Of a stretch of 64,000 nt of DNA, positions 33,479 to 41,881 are shown piece by piece. The translations under genes and the position numbers were made by a program. Location of the stretch: contig JBCDHW010000007.1 of the NCBI GenBank assembly GCA_038749595.1, forward strand, positions 115,515-179,514, given 5' to 3'. The notes under the pieces were generated by a model. That model worked only from the letters and a program-made list of their open reading frames with translations. It had not been told where the DNA came from and ran no database searches. This DNA is from Parvularcula sp038749595. GTDB lineage: Bacteria; Pseudomonadota; Alphaproteobacteria; Caulobacterales; Parvularculaceae. How positions within the stretch are numbered: position 1 is the first letter of the stretch; every line of letters starts with the position of its first letter.

Positions 33479-34786
33479 ATGATCCCGCGCTACGCACGTC
33501 CCGACATGGTCGCACTTTGGAGCGACGCCACGAAGTACCGGATCTGGTTTGAAATCGAAGCCTACGCGGCCGAGGCGATGGTCCCCCTCGGCGTGGTCCC
33601 CGAAGCCGCTGCACGGACGATCTGGGAAAAAGGTTCGCAGGCGGAATTTTCGGTCGAACGCATCCACGAGATTGAAGCGGAGACGAAGCACGACGTCATC
33701 GCTTTCCTCACTCACCTGGCCGAATTCGTTGGCGACGATGCGCGCTTTGTGCACCAAGGGCTGACCAGTTCGGACGTGCTGGATACGCAATTTGCCGTGC
33801 AGCTGACGCGGGCGACCGACATGCTCCTTGAAGGGATGGAGCGGGTCCTCCGTGCGCTGAAGACCCGCGCGTTCGAGCACAAGATGACGGTGACGATTGG
33901 GCGGAGCCACGGCATCCATGCAGAGCCGACGACGTTCGGGGTCAAGCTGGCGACATTTTACGCTGAGTTCGCCCGGGGGCTGGAGCGGCTGAAGGCGGCG
34001 CGCGAAGAGATTGCGACGTGTGCGCTGTCTGGCGCTGTTGGGACCTTTGCCAACGTCGATCCCTCGGTGGAAGCGTTCGTTGCGGAGAAACTCGGGCTGA
34101 AGCCTGAGACGGTGTCGACCCAAGTGATCCCCCGGGACCGCCACGCCGCTTACTTTGCAACCCTCGGCGTGATCGCCTCATCGGTGGAGCGGTTGGCGAC
34201 CGAGATACGGCATATGCAGCGCACGGAAGTTCTTGAAGCGGAGGAGTTCTTCTCAAAGGGGCAAAAGGGCTCGTCGGCGATGCCGCACAAGCGCAATCCG
34301 GTGCTGACAGAGAATTTGACAGGCCTCGCTCGGTTGGTGCGTTCGGCTGTGATGCCGGCGATGGAGAATGTCGCGCTCTGGCATGAGCGGGATATCAGCC
34401 ACTCTTCGGTCGAGCGCGGTATTGGGCCGGACGCGACGACGCACCTCGATTTTGCGCTGCATCGCCTTGCCGGGGTGGTGGAGAAGTTGGTCGTGCATGA
34501 AGACCGTATGCAGAAGAACCTCGACCAACTTGGCGGTTTGGTGTTCTCACAGCGGGTGCTCCTTGCACTGACGCAAGAGGGCGTGAGCCGCGAGGATGCC
34601 TATCGCCTGGTGCAGCGGAACGCGATGCGCGTCTGGGATGAGGGCGCGCATTTCCTCGATCTTCTGAAGGCGGACGATGATGTCACCGCCGCGCTGACGC
34701 CTGCCGCGCTCGAAGCGTTGTTCGATATGGGCTACCACACGAAGAACGTGGACGTGATTTTCGAGCGCGTCTTCGGAGAGGCGTAG
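33479..34786 (+). CDS. purB: Adenylosuccinate lyase
   Basis: A 435-residue enzyme acting twice in purine synthesis: it splits SAICAR to AICAR and adenylosuccinate to AMP, both releasing fumarate. The superfamily signature GSSAMPHKRNPVLTENLTGLAR carries the catalytic Ser loop. The conserved TSSDVLDTQFAVQL and GRSHGIHAEPTTFG blocks with the catalytic His are also present. The start MIPRYARPDMVALWSDATKY is the usual PurB opening; AAGGAT lies upstream. purC and purS occur 3.3 kb further on, separated by unrelated genes. A broken PepSY gene follows immediately. Confidence 0.96.
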   Translation: MIPRYARPDMVALWSDATKYRIWFEIEAYAAEAMVPLGVVPEAAARTIWEKGSQAEFSVERIHEIEAETKHDVIAFLTHLAEFVGDDARFVHQGLTSSDVLDTQFAVQLTRATDMLLEGMERVLRALKTRAFEHKMTVTIGRSHGIHAEPTTFGVKLATFYAEFARGLERLKAAREEIATCALSGAVGTFANVDPSVEAFVAEKLGLKPETVSTQVIPRDRHAAYFATLGVIASSVERLATEIRHMQRTEVLEAEEFFSKGQKGSSAMPHKRNPVLTENLTGLARLVRSAVMPAMENVALWHERDISHSSVERGIGPDATTHLDFALHRLAGVVEKLVVHEDRMQKNLDQLGGLVFSQRVLLALTQEGVSREDAYRLVQRNAMRVWDEGAHFLDLLKADDDVTAALTPAALEALFDMGYHTKNVDVIFERVFGEA

Positions 34787-34789
34787 ACG

Positions 34790-35506
34790 GTGCTCTCGCG
34801 CGGCCTCGTCCAACGACGACTGCGTCAGGTGCACTTTTGGTTGGGTGCCGTGATCGGCGCGCAAGTGCTGTTATGGATTGGCTCCGGCCTGTTCATGGTG
34901 CTGTTTGATATTCACGAGGTGCGCGGCGATCATCTGCGTACGGATCGCGGTCCAGCGCCGTTGATCCTCGTCGGAGACATTGTCCCACCGGAGGCTGCGC
35001 TCGGCCTTGCTCCGTTTGCTGCCGATTAAGCGCGCCTTGAGGTGATGAACGGAAAGACCGTGTGGATCCTATCCGGCGAGGGTGAGCGCCTCGTGGTCAA
35101 TGCGTACAGCGAAGCTATCCTCGCCAAACCAGACGCCGAGGCGATCGAAGCCCAGGCGCGTGGATATTATGCAGGACGCGGAACGGTACTGGCGGTGCAG
35201 TACTATGATGAAGCGCCGCAAGAGGTTGGCACAGATGCTCCCGTTTGGGGCGTAACGTTCGGAGAGCGTGACCGGGCGACCCTCTACCTCGATCCCGTAA
35301 CAGGGGCGTTGCTGAAGGTCCGTACACCCCTTTGGCGTGCGTTTGATTTCGCCTGGGGACTGCACATCATGGATTGGCAGACCCGATCGAACTTTAATTC
35401 ATGGTGGATCAAGTCGACCGCAGTCTTCGGCTTTGTGTTCGCTTTGGCTGGCGGCGCATTGGTGGTGACGCGGCTCACGCGTAAACGAGCGCCGCGCCAG
35501 CGTTGA
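34790..35506 (+). pseudogene. PepSY-type membrane protein interrupted by an in-frame stop
   Basis: Two adjacent open frames lie in the same phase, separated only by TAA at 35027-35029 (codon 80). The first half has TM1 (WLGAVIGAQVLLWIGSGLFMVLFDIHEV). The second half continues as ARLEVMNGKTVWILSG, a PepSY-like region with DRATLYLDPVTGALLKVRTPLWRAFDF, and a final helix (TAVFGFVFALAGGALVVTRL). Read through, it would be a 238-residue PepSY-TM protein, and the stop differs by one base from a Tyr codon. No frameshift is needed. It starts with GTG 3 nt after purB. Either a recent nonsense mutation or a sequence error explains it. Confidence 0.7.
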
Positions 35507-35518
35507 TCTGTGCAGAGA

Positions 35519-35689
35519 TTACCGCCGAAACGCTGGGGCGATAAGTAAGGCGCCCGCGCCGAACAGTGCCGCGGATTGCGGAGCGCCAGCGTGCAGCGCA
35601 CTGGCGACTTGAGGGCCCCATTCGGGAAAAAGCGCAGCAAAACCAAGGGCAAGCGCGCTAGCGATACGGAAAACGGGCAAGTTGAGCAT
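35519..35689 (-). CDS. Small hypothetical membrane protein (56 aa)
   Basis: A short frame from ATG at 35689 to TAA at 35519. It encodes two hydrophobic segments (FRIASALALGFAALF and SAALFGAGALLIAPAF) joined by a PEWGPQVASALHAGAPQ loop and ends in RR. It fills the space between the broken PepSY gene and the PEP-CTERM-like gene. Its hydrophobic pattern looks like a two-helix membrane peptide, but the ribosome binding site is weak and I know no family. It could be chance coding. Confidence 0.35.
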   Translation of the reverse strand: MLNLPVFRIASALALGFAALFPEWGPQVASALHAGAPQSAALFGAGALLIAPAFRR

Positions 35690-35750
35690 CGCTGCAACCT
35701 ACCCGCGCAATGTTATAAATTCACTAACGGCTTGAGCCCGCGGGCGTACG

Positions 35751-36599
35751 TTAGCGCTGCCGCTTTCTGCGCCTGGCGAGTGCCGCGGCAGCGGGTACGA
35801 AGAGCAGAGCCGCAGCCGGAACCGGAACCTCCGATGTGCTCCGTGCAAAGAACGCATCGATGTCGAGCGCCGAGTCCAGCGTCTTATAGCCGAGGTCACG
35901 GAACACGTAGAGCGATGTGTCCGACAGCGCCGCATCCGCGCCCGTGAAGCCGTCCATCAGGTCCGTTTCGTCGCCGTAGCCGAACGTGTCTTCGTCCCAG
36001 TGGACACAATCGGTGCTTGAGCGCCGTGTGGACGTCTCAAGCAGCGGCGTGTCGCTCCGACCAAACTCCTCTTGGTACTTTGCAATGGCGTGGGCGCCGG
36101 AATAGGTCGCGTCGGCGCCGCGACCCGCGGTGCAGTTGCTTAGTCCGTTCTGGCGAAAGAGCGTGCCCCACCCCATCACGTGGGCGATTTCGTGGACCGC
36201 AACGTTGAGGAGCCGATCGCGACGGAGAAGGCGCGCGATGTCCGCAGTATCGAACACAGCCGTCCCGCTTTTGGTGTAAACCGTAGACGGATTTTCGTCG
36301 AAGCTGAATGTGTCGCGCGGAGCAGCAGCGCCGACAATGCGCCCCGGACCGTCGATGTTGATGATCGACATGCTGATGGTCACCGGATCGACATCAGCCG
36401 ATGCAGGGTTGTCGTAGCCCAGCAGGCTGGCCGCCCAATACGCCGTGCTCACTTCGAATATCTGTTGAACTTCAGCGCGTTGGTCCGTGTTCAACGATGA
36501 CCGCGTGAGGTCGAGATCGAGTGTGATGTTGACGGCTTGCGCTTGGCCAAGCGTCGTTAGAGCGAGCGCTGCCGCGCCGCCAATGAGATGTTTCAGCAT
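35751..36599 (-). CDS. Leishmanolysin-like metalloprotease domain protein with PEP-CTERM-like tail
   Basis: A 282-residue exported protein with a signal peptide (MLKHLIGGAAALALTTLGQAQA). A zinc-binding motif is clear: HEIAHVMGWG with His136, Glu137 and His140. A downstream His200 (CVHWDEDTFG) could be the third ligand, and TDLMDGF with Met215 fits a Met-turn, as in M8 peptidases. The C-terminus reads SEVPVPAAALLFVPAAAALARRRKRQR: a VPxPA motif at 258-262, a hydrophobic helix and an Arg cluster, the tripartite exosortase sorting signal (PEP-CTERM or VPLPA-CTERM). It is expected to be processed and surface-anchored or secreted. XrtA-type export genes lie 4.6 kb away. A GTTAAC-rich region lies directly upstream. 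Confidence 0.78.
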   Translation of the reverse strand: MLKHLIGGAAALALTTLGQAQAVNITLDLDLTRSSLNTDQRAEVQQIFEVSTAYWAASLLGYDNPASADVDPVTISMSIINIDGPGRIVGAAAPRDTFSFDENPSTVYTKSGTAVFDTADIARLLRRDRLLNVAVHEIAHVMGWGTLFRQNGLSNCTAGRGADATYSGAHAIAKYQEEFGRSDTPLLETSTRRSSTDCVHWDEDTFGYGDETDLMDGFTGADAALSDTSLYVFRDLGYKTLDSALDIDAFFARSTSEVPVPAAALLFVPAAAALARRRKRQR

Positions 36600-36609
36600 T
36601 GGTCCCCCG

Positions 36610-36733
36610 TGATGTTAACCTGTTTACTTGTGTTAACATCACAGTTCAGGGCTTGGCAACCTTAACGTAAATAAGTTTTTGCGTTAACCAGTTAACCATA
36701 GAAGAATAGGGTTAACTGTATTGGTTAACGCAA
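36610..36733. promoter_or_regulatory. GTTAAC-rich palindromic upstream region
   Basis: Six GTTAAC hexamers lie within 124 bp (36614, 36632, 36683, 36691, 36711 and 36724). They form two perfect inverted repeats: TGATGTTAAC (36610-36619) with GTTAACATCA (36632-36641), and TTGCGTTAACCA (36679-36690) with TGGTTAACGCAA (36722-36733). The region lies between the SDR stop codon and the start of the PEP-CTERM-like gene and is AT-rich compared with its surroundings. A repressor or activator array for that gene is the simplest reading. Confidence 0.5.
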
Positions 36734-36737
36734 GCTT

Positions 36738-37514
36738 TTACTTGGACCCGACGCCACAGGCCGTAATGCCGCCGTCGATACGGAATTCGGAGCCGGTAAC
36801 GAACTTGGCTTCGTCCGAGGCGAGGTAGGTGGCCATCGCAGCGACCTCTTCGGGCTCGCCGATCCGCTTCATGGGAATGTTGCGGCTGAGGGCGCGCTCG
36901 CCCTCTTCTTGGCTGCCTTTCATCGCGATCATCGGGTCGATAATGGCCGTCCGTGTAAAGACGGGGTGGATCGAGTTGCAGGTGATGTTGAGCTGGTTGC
37001 GGGCGCAGTGCAGCGCGATCGATTTGCCCATCATCGCCACCGCGGCCTTGGCGGTGTTATAGGCGAGGAAGTTACCGTCGGCCATCAGTCCGGCCACGGA
37101 AGAAATGATAATGATCGAGCCCGGTGCATTGTCTTTGAGGTAAGGCATGGCCGCGTTCGAGCCAATGAAGACGCTGTCGGTGTCGATGGCCATGACCTTG
37201 CGATACATTTCCAGCGTCTCGGTCTCGACGTTGCCGAAGGAGCCGATGCCGGCGTTGTGGACCAGGACGTTGATGCCGTCCATTTGCTCGTTGGCGGCGG
37301 CGAGTGCACTTTTCCACACCTCGGGATCGGTGACGTCGTGCTCAATGCCCGCGGCGGCGCCGATGCTCTCCGCCGCCTCAGCGACTTTGTCGACTTGAAT
37401 GTCCGTAAGCGTCACATCGGCGCCCTCGGCCATGAACATCTTGCCCATGGCGAGGCCAAGCCCTTGCGCACCGCCCGTGATGAAGGCCTTTTTGCCCGTT
37501 AGTCTGCTTTCCAT
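36738..37514 (-). CDS. Short-chain dehydrogenase/reductase
   Basis: A 258-residue classical SDR with a Rossmann fold. The cofactor motif TGGAQGLG is at 13-20 and the NAG motif at 87-89. The catalytic residues are Ser138/139, Tyr152 and Lys156 (YNTAK). Asp38 at the end of strand 2 (LTDIQ) suggests NAD rather than NADP. The C-terminal FVTGSEFRIDGGITACG is typical of the family. Substrate is not predictable; related proteins act on steroids, cyclic alcohols or 3-oxoacyl compounds. The ATG at 37514 is the only sensible start. No linked pathway genes. Confidence 0.87.
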   Translation of the reverse strand: MESRLTGKKAFITGGAQGLGLAMGKMFMAEGADVTLTDIQVDKVAEAAESIGAAAGIEHDVTDPEVWKSALAAANEQMDGINVLVHNAGIGSFGNVETETLEMYRKVMAIDTDSVFIGSNAAMPYLKDNAPGSIIIISSVAGLMADGNFLAYNTAKAAVAMMGKSIALHCARNQLNITCNSIHPVFTRTAIIDPMIAMKGSQEEGERALSRNIPMKRIGEPEEVAAMATYLASDEAKFVTGSEFRIDGGITACGVGSK

Positions 37515-37592
37515 GGTCGTTTCCTCATTTGTATACGGAGAATAGAGATTGATCGCCTTGGTTTAGGCCGACGGCTCATGATGGTGCGAAGG

Positions 37593-37907
37593 TCAACCGC
37601 CGCGGACCTCTTCCATGGCTTGGGCGAGGGCTTCGCTCATGGCTTGGCGGATGTCCTCGTCGCTGACGTCGCCTTTGGGCAGGTCGGCGCGCAATTTCTC
37701 GAAGACGTCGTCGTCGCCGGGCTCTTTGAGGTCGGCGCGGATCACGGCCTTTTCATAGGCCTCCGCGTCGTCGCCGGACTTGCCGAGTTTTTCTGCGGCC
37801 CAGGCGCCGATGATTTTATCGCGGCGGGACTCGACCCGGAATTTGAGCTCCGCGTCGTGGGCGAATTCGGTCTCGAAAGTGTTTTTGCGTTCTTCAAAGC
37901 TGTCCAT
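37593..37907 (-). CDS. DUF1476 family protein, ATP synthase zeta-type inhibitor
   Basis: A 104-residue, mostly helical protein. The N-terminus MDSFEERKNTFETEFAHDAELKFRVESRRDK is the family hallmark; in Paracoccus denitrificans this domain is the zeta subunit, which blocks ATP hydrolysis by the F1 motor. The four-helix body GAWAAEKLGKSGDDAEAYEKAVIRADLKEPG and the acidic end are conserved. The ATG at 37907 follows GGGAGA; the upstream extension lacks family similarity. It is divergent from purC. Family assignment is firm, while its inhibitory action in this species is inferred. Confidence 0.85.
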   Translation of the reverse strand: MDSFEERKNTFETEFAHDAELKFRVESRRDKIIGAWAAEKLGKSGDDAEAYEKAVIRADLKEPGDDDVFEKLRADLPKGDVSDEDIRQAMSEALAQAMEEVRGG

Positions 37908-38071
37908 GGCGGGGTCTCCCAACTGTTCTGGGGAGCGGTTTACGGGGGTTGAGGCTCGCGTCAAAGCGCTTTGCGGAGCAGCGCCGAGCGTGGTAGCAGC
38001 GCGCGCTCCGGAGCGGCGCTTTCCCCGTGATTAGCCGCGGCTTCGCCCCAATACACAGGAGCCAGAACGCC

Positions 38072-38863
38072 ATGGCGCGCGGCAAACAAGTCTACGAAGG
38101 CAAAGCGAAAATTCTCTACGAAGGCCCCGAACCGGGCACTTTGGTGCAATTTTTCAAAGACGACGCAACGGCCTTCAACAACAAGAAACACGCGGTGCTG
38201 GAGGGCAAAGGCGTCCTCAACAACCGGATTTCTGAGTTTATTATGCTCGGTCTGGAGCGGATCGGCATCCCGACGCACTTTATCAAGCGGATCAACATGC
38301 GTGAGCAACTGATCCGGCACGTGGAGATCATCCCGCTGGAGGTGGTGGTGCGGAACGTGGCGGCGGGCTCTCTGGCCCAGAAACTGGGCCTCACCGAGGG
38401 CGATCCCCTGCCCCGGTCGGTGGTCGAGTTCTACTATAAGGACGACAAGTTGGGTGATCCGATGGTGTCGGAGGATCACATTACCGCGTGGGGCTGGGCC
38501 AGCCCGCAAGAGATCGACGATATGATGGCGTATGGCCTGCGGGTGAACGACTATCTGTCCGGCCTCTTCGCGGCGGCGCATATCCGGCTGGTGGACTTCA
38601 AGCTCGAGTTTGGCCGGCAGTATGAGGGCGACTTGGTGCGCCTGATCCTCGCCGACGAAATCAGCCCGGACAGTTGCCGGCTTTGGGATATCGATTCGGG
38701 CGAGATCATGGACAAAGACCGGTTCCGCAAGGACCTCGGCAACGTGGTTGAAGGCTATCGCGAGGTGGCGCGGCGACTTGGTATTCTGCGCGGTGACGAC
38801 GAGCCCAAGGGCGACGGCAAAGGGCCCAAACTCGTCAGCTCAAACGGAGAGGCGACGTCATGA
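38072..38863 (+). CDS. purC: Phosphoribosylaminoimidazole-succinocarboxamide synthase
   Basis: A 263-residue SAICAR synthetase; it joins CAIR and aspartate using ATP in purine synthesis. Motifs include VYEGKAKILYEG (ATP site), FKDDATAFNNKKH, the PLEVVVRNVAAGSLAQKLG block and LVDFKLEFGR followed by LADEISPDSCRLWD, which hold metal and nucleotide. The ATG at 38072 follows CAGGAG. It carries a short Lys/Gly-rich tail and overlaps purS by 4 nt (ATGA), so the two are coupled. In alphaproteobacteria purC-purS-purQ-purL is the usual order; here purQ and purL are missing after purS. Confidence 0.95.
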   Translation: MARGKQVYEGKAKILYEGPEPGTLVQFFKDDATAFNNKKHAVLEGKGVLNNRISEFIMLGLERIGIPTHFIKRINMREQLIRHVEIIPLEVVVRNVAAGSLAQKLGLTEGDPLPRSVVEFYYKDDKLGDPMVSEDHITAWGWASPQEIDDMMAYGLRVNDYLSGLFAAAHIRLVDFKLEFGRQYEGDLVRLILADEISPDSCRLWDIDSGEIMDKDRFRKDLGNVVEGYREVARRLGILRGDDEPKGDGKGPKLVSSNGEATS

Positions 38864-39111
38864 AGGTTCGTGTGCTGATTACCTTGAAAAACGGCGTGCT
38901 GGACCCGCAAGGCAAAGCCATCGAGGGCGCGTTGCACGGGATGGGCTTTGAGAGCGCTTCGGGCGTGCGCCAGGGGAAGCTGATCGAGCTCGACATCACC
39001 GACGCGGCCAACGCTCAGGACGCGGAGGAGAAGGCCAAAGCCATGTGCGACAAGCTCCTCGCCAACCCGGTGATGGAAAGCTACACCGTCGAGGTGCTGG
39101 ACGCGGCTTAG
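38860..39111 (+). CDS. purS: Phosphoribosylformylglycinamidine synthase subunit PurS
   Basis: An 83-residue PurS, the small bridging subunit that brings PurQ glutaminase and PurL together to make FGAM. The sequence is the full domain: KVRVLITLKNGVLDPQGKAIEGALHGMGF, then GVRQGKLIELDI and CDKLLANPVMESYTVEV. It forms a dimer in the complex. It starts in the overlap with purC. The expected purQ and purL are not downstream; an HD-type hydrolase gene follows instead, so those genes must be elsewhere. Confidence 0.94.
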   Translation: MKVRVLITLKNGVLDPQGKAIEGALHGMGFESASGVRQGKLIELDITDAANAQDAEEKAKAMCDKLLANPVMESYTVEVLDAA

Positions 39112-39130
39112 GCATATTGTGTCTGTTGCG

Positions 39131-39754
39131 ATGAACGCTTGGCATGCGCTCGCGGGTCGGCTTGCGCTGCCGAGCTCGATCACTGAGCGCGAAGCGGCCA
39201 CTCTGGCCTCGTGTTATGGTGAGCCCCATCGCGCCTATCACACGCTGACGCACATTAATGCGTGCACAGAGGATTGGGAGCGTTTTCGCCGCGCGTTTGA
39301 AGAACCGGATACCGCTCTTTTGGCGATCCTCTATCACGATCTGATCTACGATCCTGCTTCCGCCGAAAACGAGGCGCAGAGTGCCCAGATGCTTCGTGAC
39401 AACCTCGGTTCGTCTTTGGGCGCGCGACTTATCGAAAAGGCTGCGGCGATAATCCTCGCGACCAAAGCCCATCGCGCCACAGGAGATCACGACACGGACT
39501 TAGTGATTGACATTGACATGGCCATTTTGGGCACGGAAGCGCACGTTTATGATGCGTATGCTGAGGGTATCCGAATGGAGTATGAGCCCGTCTTTGGGAT
39601 AGAGGCCCTGCGCGCCGGTCGGCTCTCGATGTTTATCGAACCGACACTCGCATCGGACAGGATTTTCCTGACGGACGAGATGCGCCCCAAAGAAGAACAG
39701 GCGAGAAACAACCTGCACCGCGAGCGTGCGTCCTGGTTATCAGTGAGCGATTAG
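39131..39754 (+). CDS. HD-domain predicted metal-dependent phosphohydrolase
   Basis: A 207-residue protein of the COG4339-type HD family. Metal-binding residues appear as YHTLTHI early on, ILYHDLIYDP (the HD pair), ATKAHRATGDHDTDLVIDIDMAILG (His and Asp further on) and YAEGIRMEYEPVFG. The family is found next to purine genes in several bacteria, but its substrate is unknown; small phosphate esters are likely from the fold. The ATG at 39131 is chosen; a GTG at 39119 would add four residues. It follows purS by about 20 nt and may be co-transcribed. Confidence 0.78.
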   Translation: MNAWHALAGRLALPSSITEREAATLASCYGEPHRAYHTLTHINACTEDWERFRRAFEEPDTALLAILYHDLIYDPASAENEAQSAQMLRDNLGSSLGARLIEKAAAIILATKAHRATGDHDTDLVIDIDMAILGTEAHVYDAYAEGIRMEYEPVFGIEALRAGRLSMFIEPTLASDRIFLTDEMRPKEEQARNNLHRERASWLSVSD

Positions 39755-39793
39755 CAAAGGTTCGCTCAGCGCGAGCAACGGTTAGCTACCGGC

Positions 39794-40741
39794 TTAAATC
39801 TCATCCGGCGGGGCGCCTGGGAGGTCGGGGGTGACGGCGTCGTCTCTTGGGGCGATGGCGCGGGGGGCGTCGTCGATATCGCCGATCCGCCCGGCCCTTT
39901 GCAGCCGCTGCTCGGGCGTCAGCTCTTCATTTTGCTGGTCGAGGAGGTCGTTCGCCGCCTGCACTTCGAGCAGCTGGGCGCCGTAGCGATTGAAGATGCG
40001 GTAGGTGTCCCGGTACCATGGGGAGTCCGGATAATTGTAACCGAGCACGGCCGCATGGCGCTGGGCCTCGCCGACGAGACCAAGCTCGAGATAGGCCTCT
40101 ACGGTGCGGTGCAACGCCTCGGGCACGTGGCCGGTCGTCTGGTACTGTTCGATGACGTTGTTGAAACGGCCAACCGCCGCAACATGCTGGTTCCGGCGCA
40201 GATAATAGCGGCCGATGTCCATCTCTTTGCCAGCGAGGTGATCGCGCGTCAGGTCAAGCTTAAGCTGCGCATCGCGGGCATATTCCGTATCCGGATAACG
40301 GCGTATCACATCGACCAAGGCGTCGCGTGCGTCGCGGGTGATCCCCTGATCGCGGCCCACATCGCGGATCCGCTCGTAATGGTTCATCGCCCGAAGATAA
40401 TACGCATACCCCGCATCTTTGTTGCCAGGGTGGATGGCCAAAAACCGCTCGATCGATGCCAATGACGCATCGAAGTCGTTGGTGAGATATTCCGTGTACG
40501 CCGTCATCAGCATCGATCGCCGTGCCCAAGCGGAATACGGGTGCTGGCGCTCCACCTCAGCGAAGTAAGCAAGGGCGTCGTCGTAGCGGCGGCGTTCAAG
40601 GGCCGTGGCGCCGTTGCGGTAGAGAATTTCTACAGGCTCTTCGACGTAAACGAAACGCTCCGTCGCCTTCTTCTTGCCCGCGCACCCGGTGACCACAACC
40701 AAGCTGAGAGACAGGATCAAAGCACGCCAAAAGATCGACAT
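39794..40741 (-). CDS. bamD: Outer membrane assembly lipoprotein BamD
   Basis: A 315-residue BamD (ComL/YfiO), the essential lipoprotein partner of BamA in folding outer-membrane barrels. A lipoprotein signal ends at VVVTGC (Cys20). Five TPR-like repeats follow, starting RNGATALERRRYDDALAYFAEVERQHP and including YAYYLRAMNHYERIRDVGRDQ. It is longer than the E. coli protein (245 residues) through a polar C-terminal tail (LTPEQRLQRAGRIGDIDDAPR onwards). It lies downstream of lpxC, as in many alphaproteobacteria. Confidence 0.93.
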   Translation of the reverse strand: MSIFWRALILSLSLVVVTGCAGKKKATERFVYVEEPVEILYRNGATALERRRYDDALAYFAEVERQHPYSAWARRSMLMTAYTEYLTNDFDASLASIERFLAIHPGNKDAGYAYYLRAMNHYERIRDVGRDQGITRDARDALVDVIRRYPDTEYARDAQLKLDLTRDHLAGKEMDIGRYYLRRNQHVAAVGRFNNVIEQYQTTGHVPEALHRTVEAYLELGLVGEAQRHAAVLGYNYPDSPWYRDTYRIFNRYGAQLLEVQAANDLLDQQNEELTPEQRLQRAGRIGDIDDAPRAIAPRDDAVTPDLPGAPPDEI

Positions 40742-40865
40742 AGGGAGGCCTTTACAGACGGTGTCAGGTTATCGCGTGATACGGTCTAAGCCGCCTTCAC
40801 CGCAATGGCAAAGCGCAAGGGGTGACGGGTTGGTAGGATAATCGGAGAACCGCCCGCCGACGCGT

Positions 40866-41783
40866 CTAGGCGGTGATCGGCAGAGCCTCGACCTCAGCTG
40901 CCTCATCGATGCCAGCGAGGGCCGAAGCGAGCATGGTGTTGATCGTGTGGCCAGGCTTATAGGCCGTGACCTTACAGCCCAGCGGCAGACCCGTGAGGTA
41001 GAGATCACCGAGGAGATCTAGCGCCTTGTGGCGAACGAACTCGCGCTCCATGCGCAGGCCCTCGGGGTTCATGATCCCGTTGGCGCCGACGACGATGGCG
41101 TTGTCGAGGGAACCGCCTCGAGCAAGGCCGATTTCGCGAAGAGCTTCCACGTGCTTGAGCTCAGTGAACGTGCGGGCAGCCGCAACTTCGCGGCGCACCG
41201 TCTCGCGATCGCCTTCGATCACAATGCGCTGGAGCCCGATGGTGGGGTGCTCGAAGTCGATGGTCACGTCGAGAACGATCTCCGCACCGCTGGACGCCGG
41301 AAGGGGCTCCGCGCGGAGCCAGGCATCGCCGAGCTGAACTTCGACGGGCTCTAACGGGGTGAGGCGATCGACGGTGAGCGGCGAGACGTGCACGCCGACA
41401 GCCTCAATCGCGTCGATAAACTCTTGGGCAGAGCCGTCGAGGATCGGAACCTCCGGCCCTGAGCAGTGAACCCGCGCGTCCGTCACGCCGAGCATGGCGA
41501 AGGCTGCCATCAGGTGCTCCACGGTGGAAATGGTCACCCCCGCGGCATTGGTGAGGACGGTGCCGAGCTGGGTCTTGGTCACGAGGGCCGGATCAGCCGG
41601 AATGGTGCGCCGCACAACGGGTCCAGCCTCATCGCTGCGGATAAAAGCGATGCCCGCGCCCGGCGCGGCAGGCTTTATGCATAACTCCGAGAGACGTCCT
41701 GAATGGAGACCAACGCCGGAAAGCGAAACAGGGCCACGCACCGTGGCCGCAGCGCTCAAATCGTTCGCTGGTTCATCAAACAT
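40866..41783 (-). CDS. lpxC: UDP-3-O-acyl-N-acetylglucosamine deacetylase
   Basis: A 305-residue zinc deacetylase for the committed step of lipid A synthesis. The zinc ligands are His90 (STVEHLMAA), His252 and Asp256 (FVRHKALDLLGD). The general acid/base residues are Glu89 and His279 (YKPGHTIN). Length and domain duplication are normal. It is 124 nt upstream of bamD on the same strand. In many alphaproteobacteria lpxC follows ftsZ; here glmS lies upstream instead, so the division-gene cluster must be elsewhere. Confidence 0.96.
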   Translation of the reverse strand: MFDEPANDLSAAATVRGPVSLSGVGLHSGRLSELCIKPAAPGAGIAFIRSDEAGPVVRRTIPADPALVTKTQLGTVLTNAAGVTISTVEHLMAAFAMLGVTDARVHCSGPEVPILDGSAQEFIDAIEAVGVHVSPLTVDRLTPLEPVEVQLGDAWLRAEPLPASSGAEIVLDVTIDFEHPTIGLQRIVIEGDRETVRREVAAARTFTELKHVEALREIGLARGGSLDNAIVVGANGIMNPEGLRMEREFVRHKALDLLGDLYLTGLPLGCKVTAYKPGHTINTMLASALAGIDEAAEVEALPITA

Positions 41784-41881
41784 AACAACGCCTCTAATCC
41801 CACCGAGGTGTCATATGTATGGCTAACCGGCGATCGCGAAGTGACGGTTTGTTTCCCGCTGTTACACAAGCGCGGCGGGGA

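Noticed and set aside
33227..34144. 305-codon minus-strand frame across purB and the Cys-cluster gene
   Set aside because: Frame is a shadow of purB and does not carry the Cys motif in a sensible protein.
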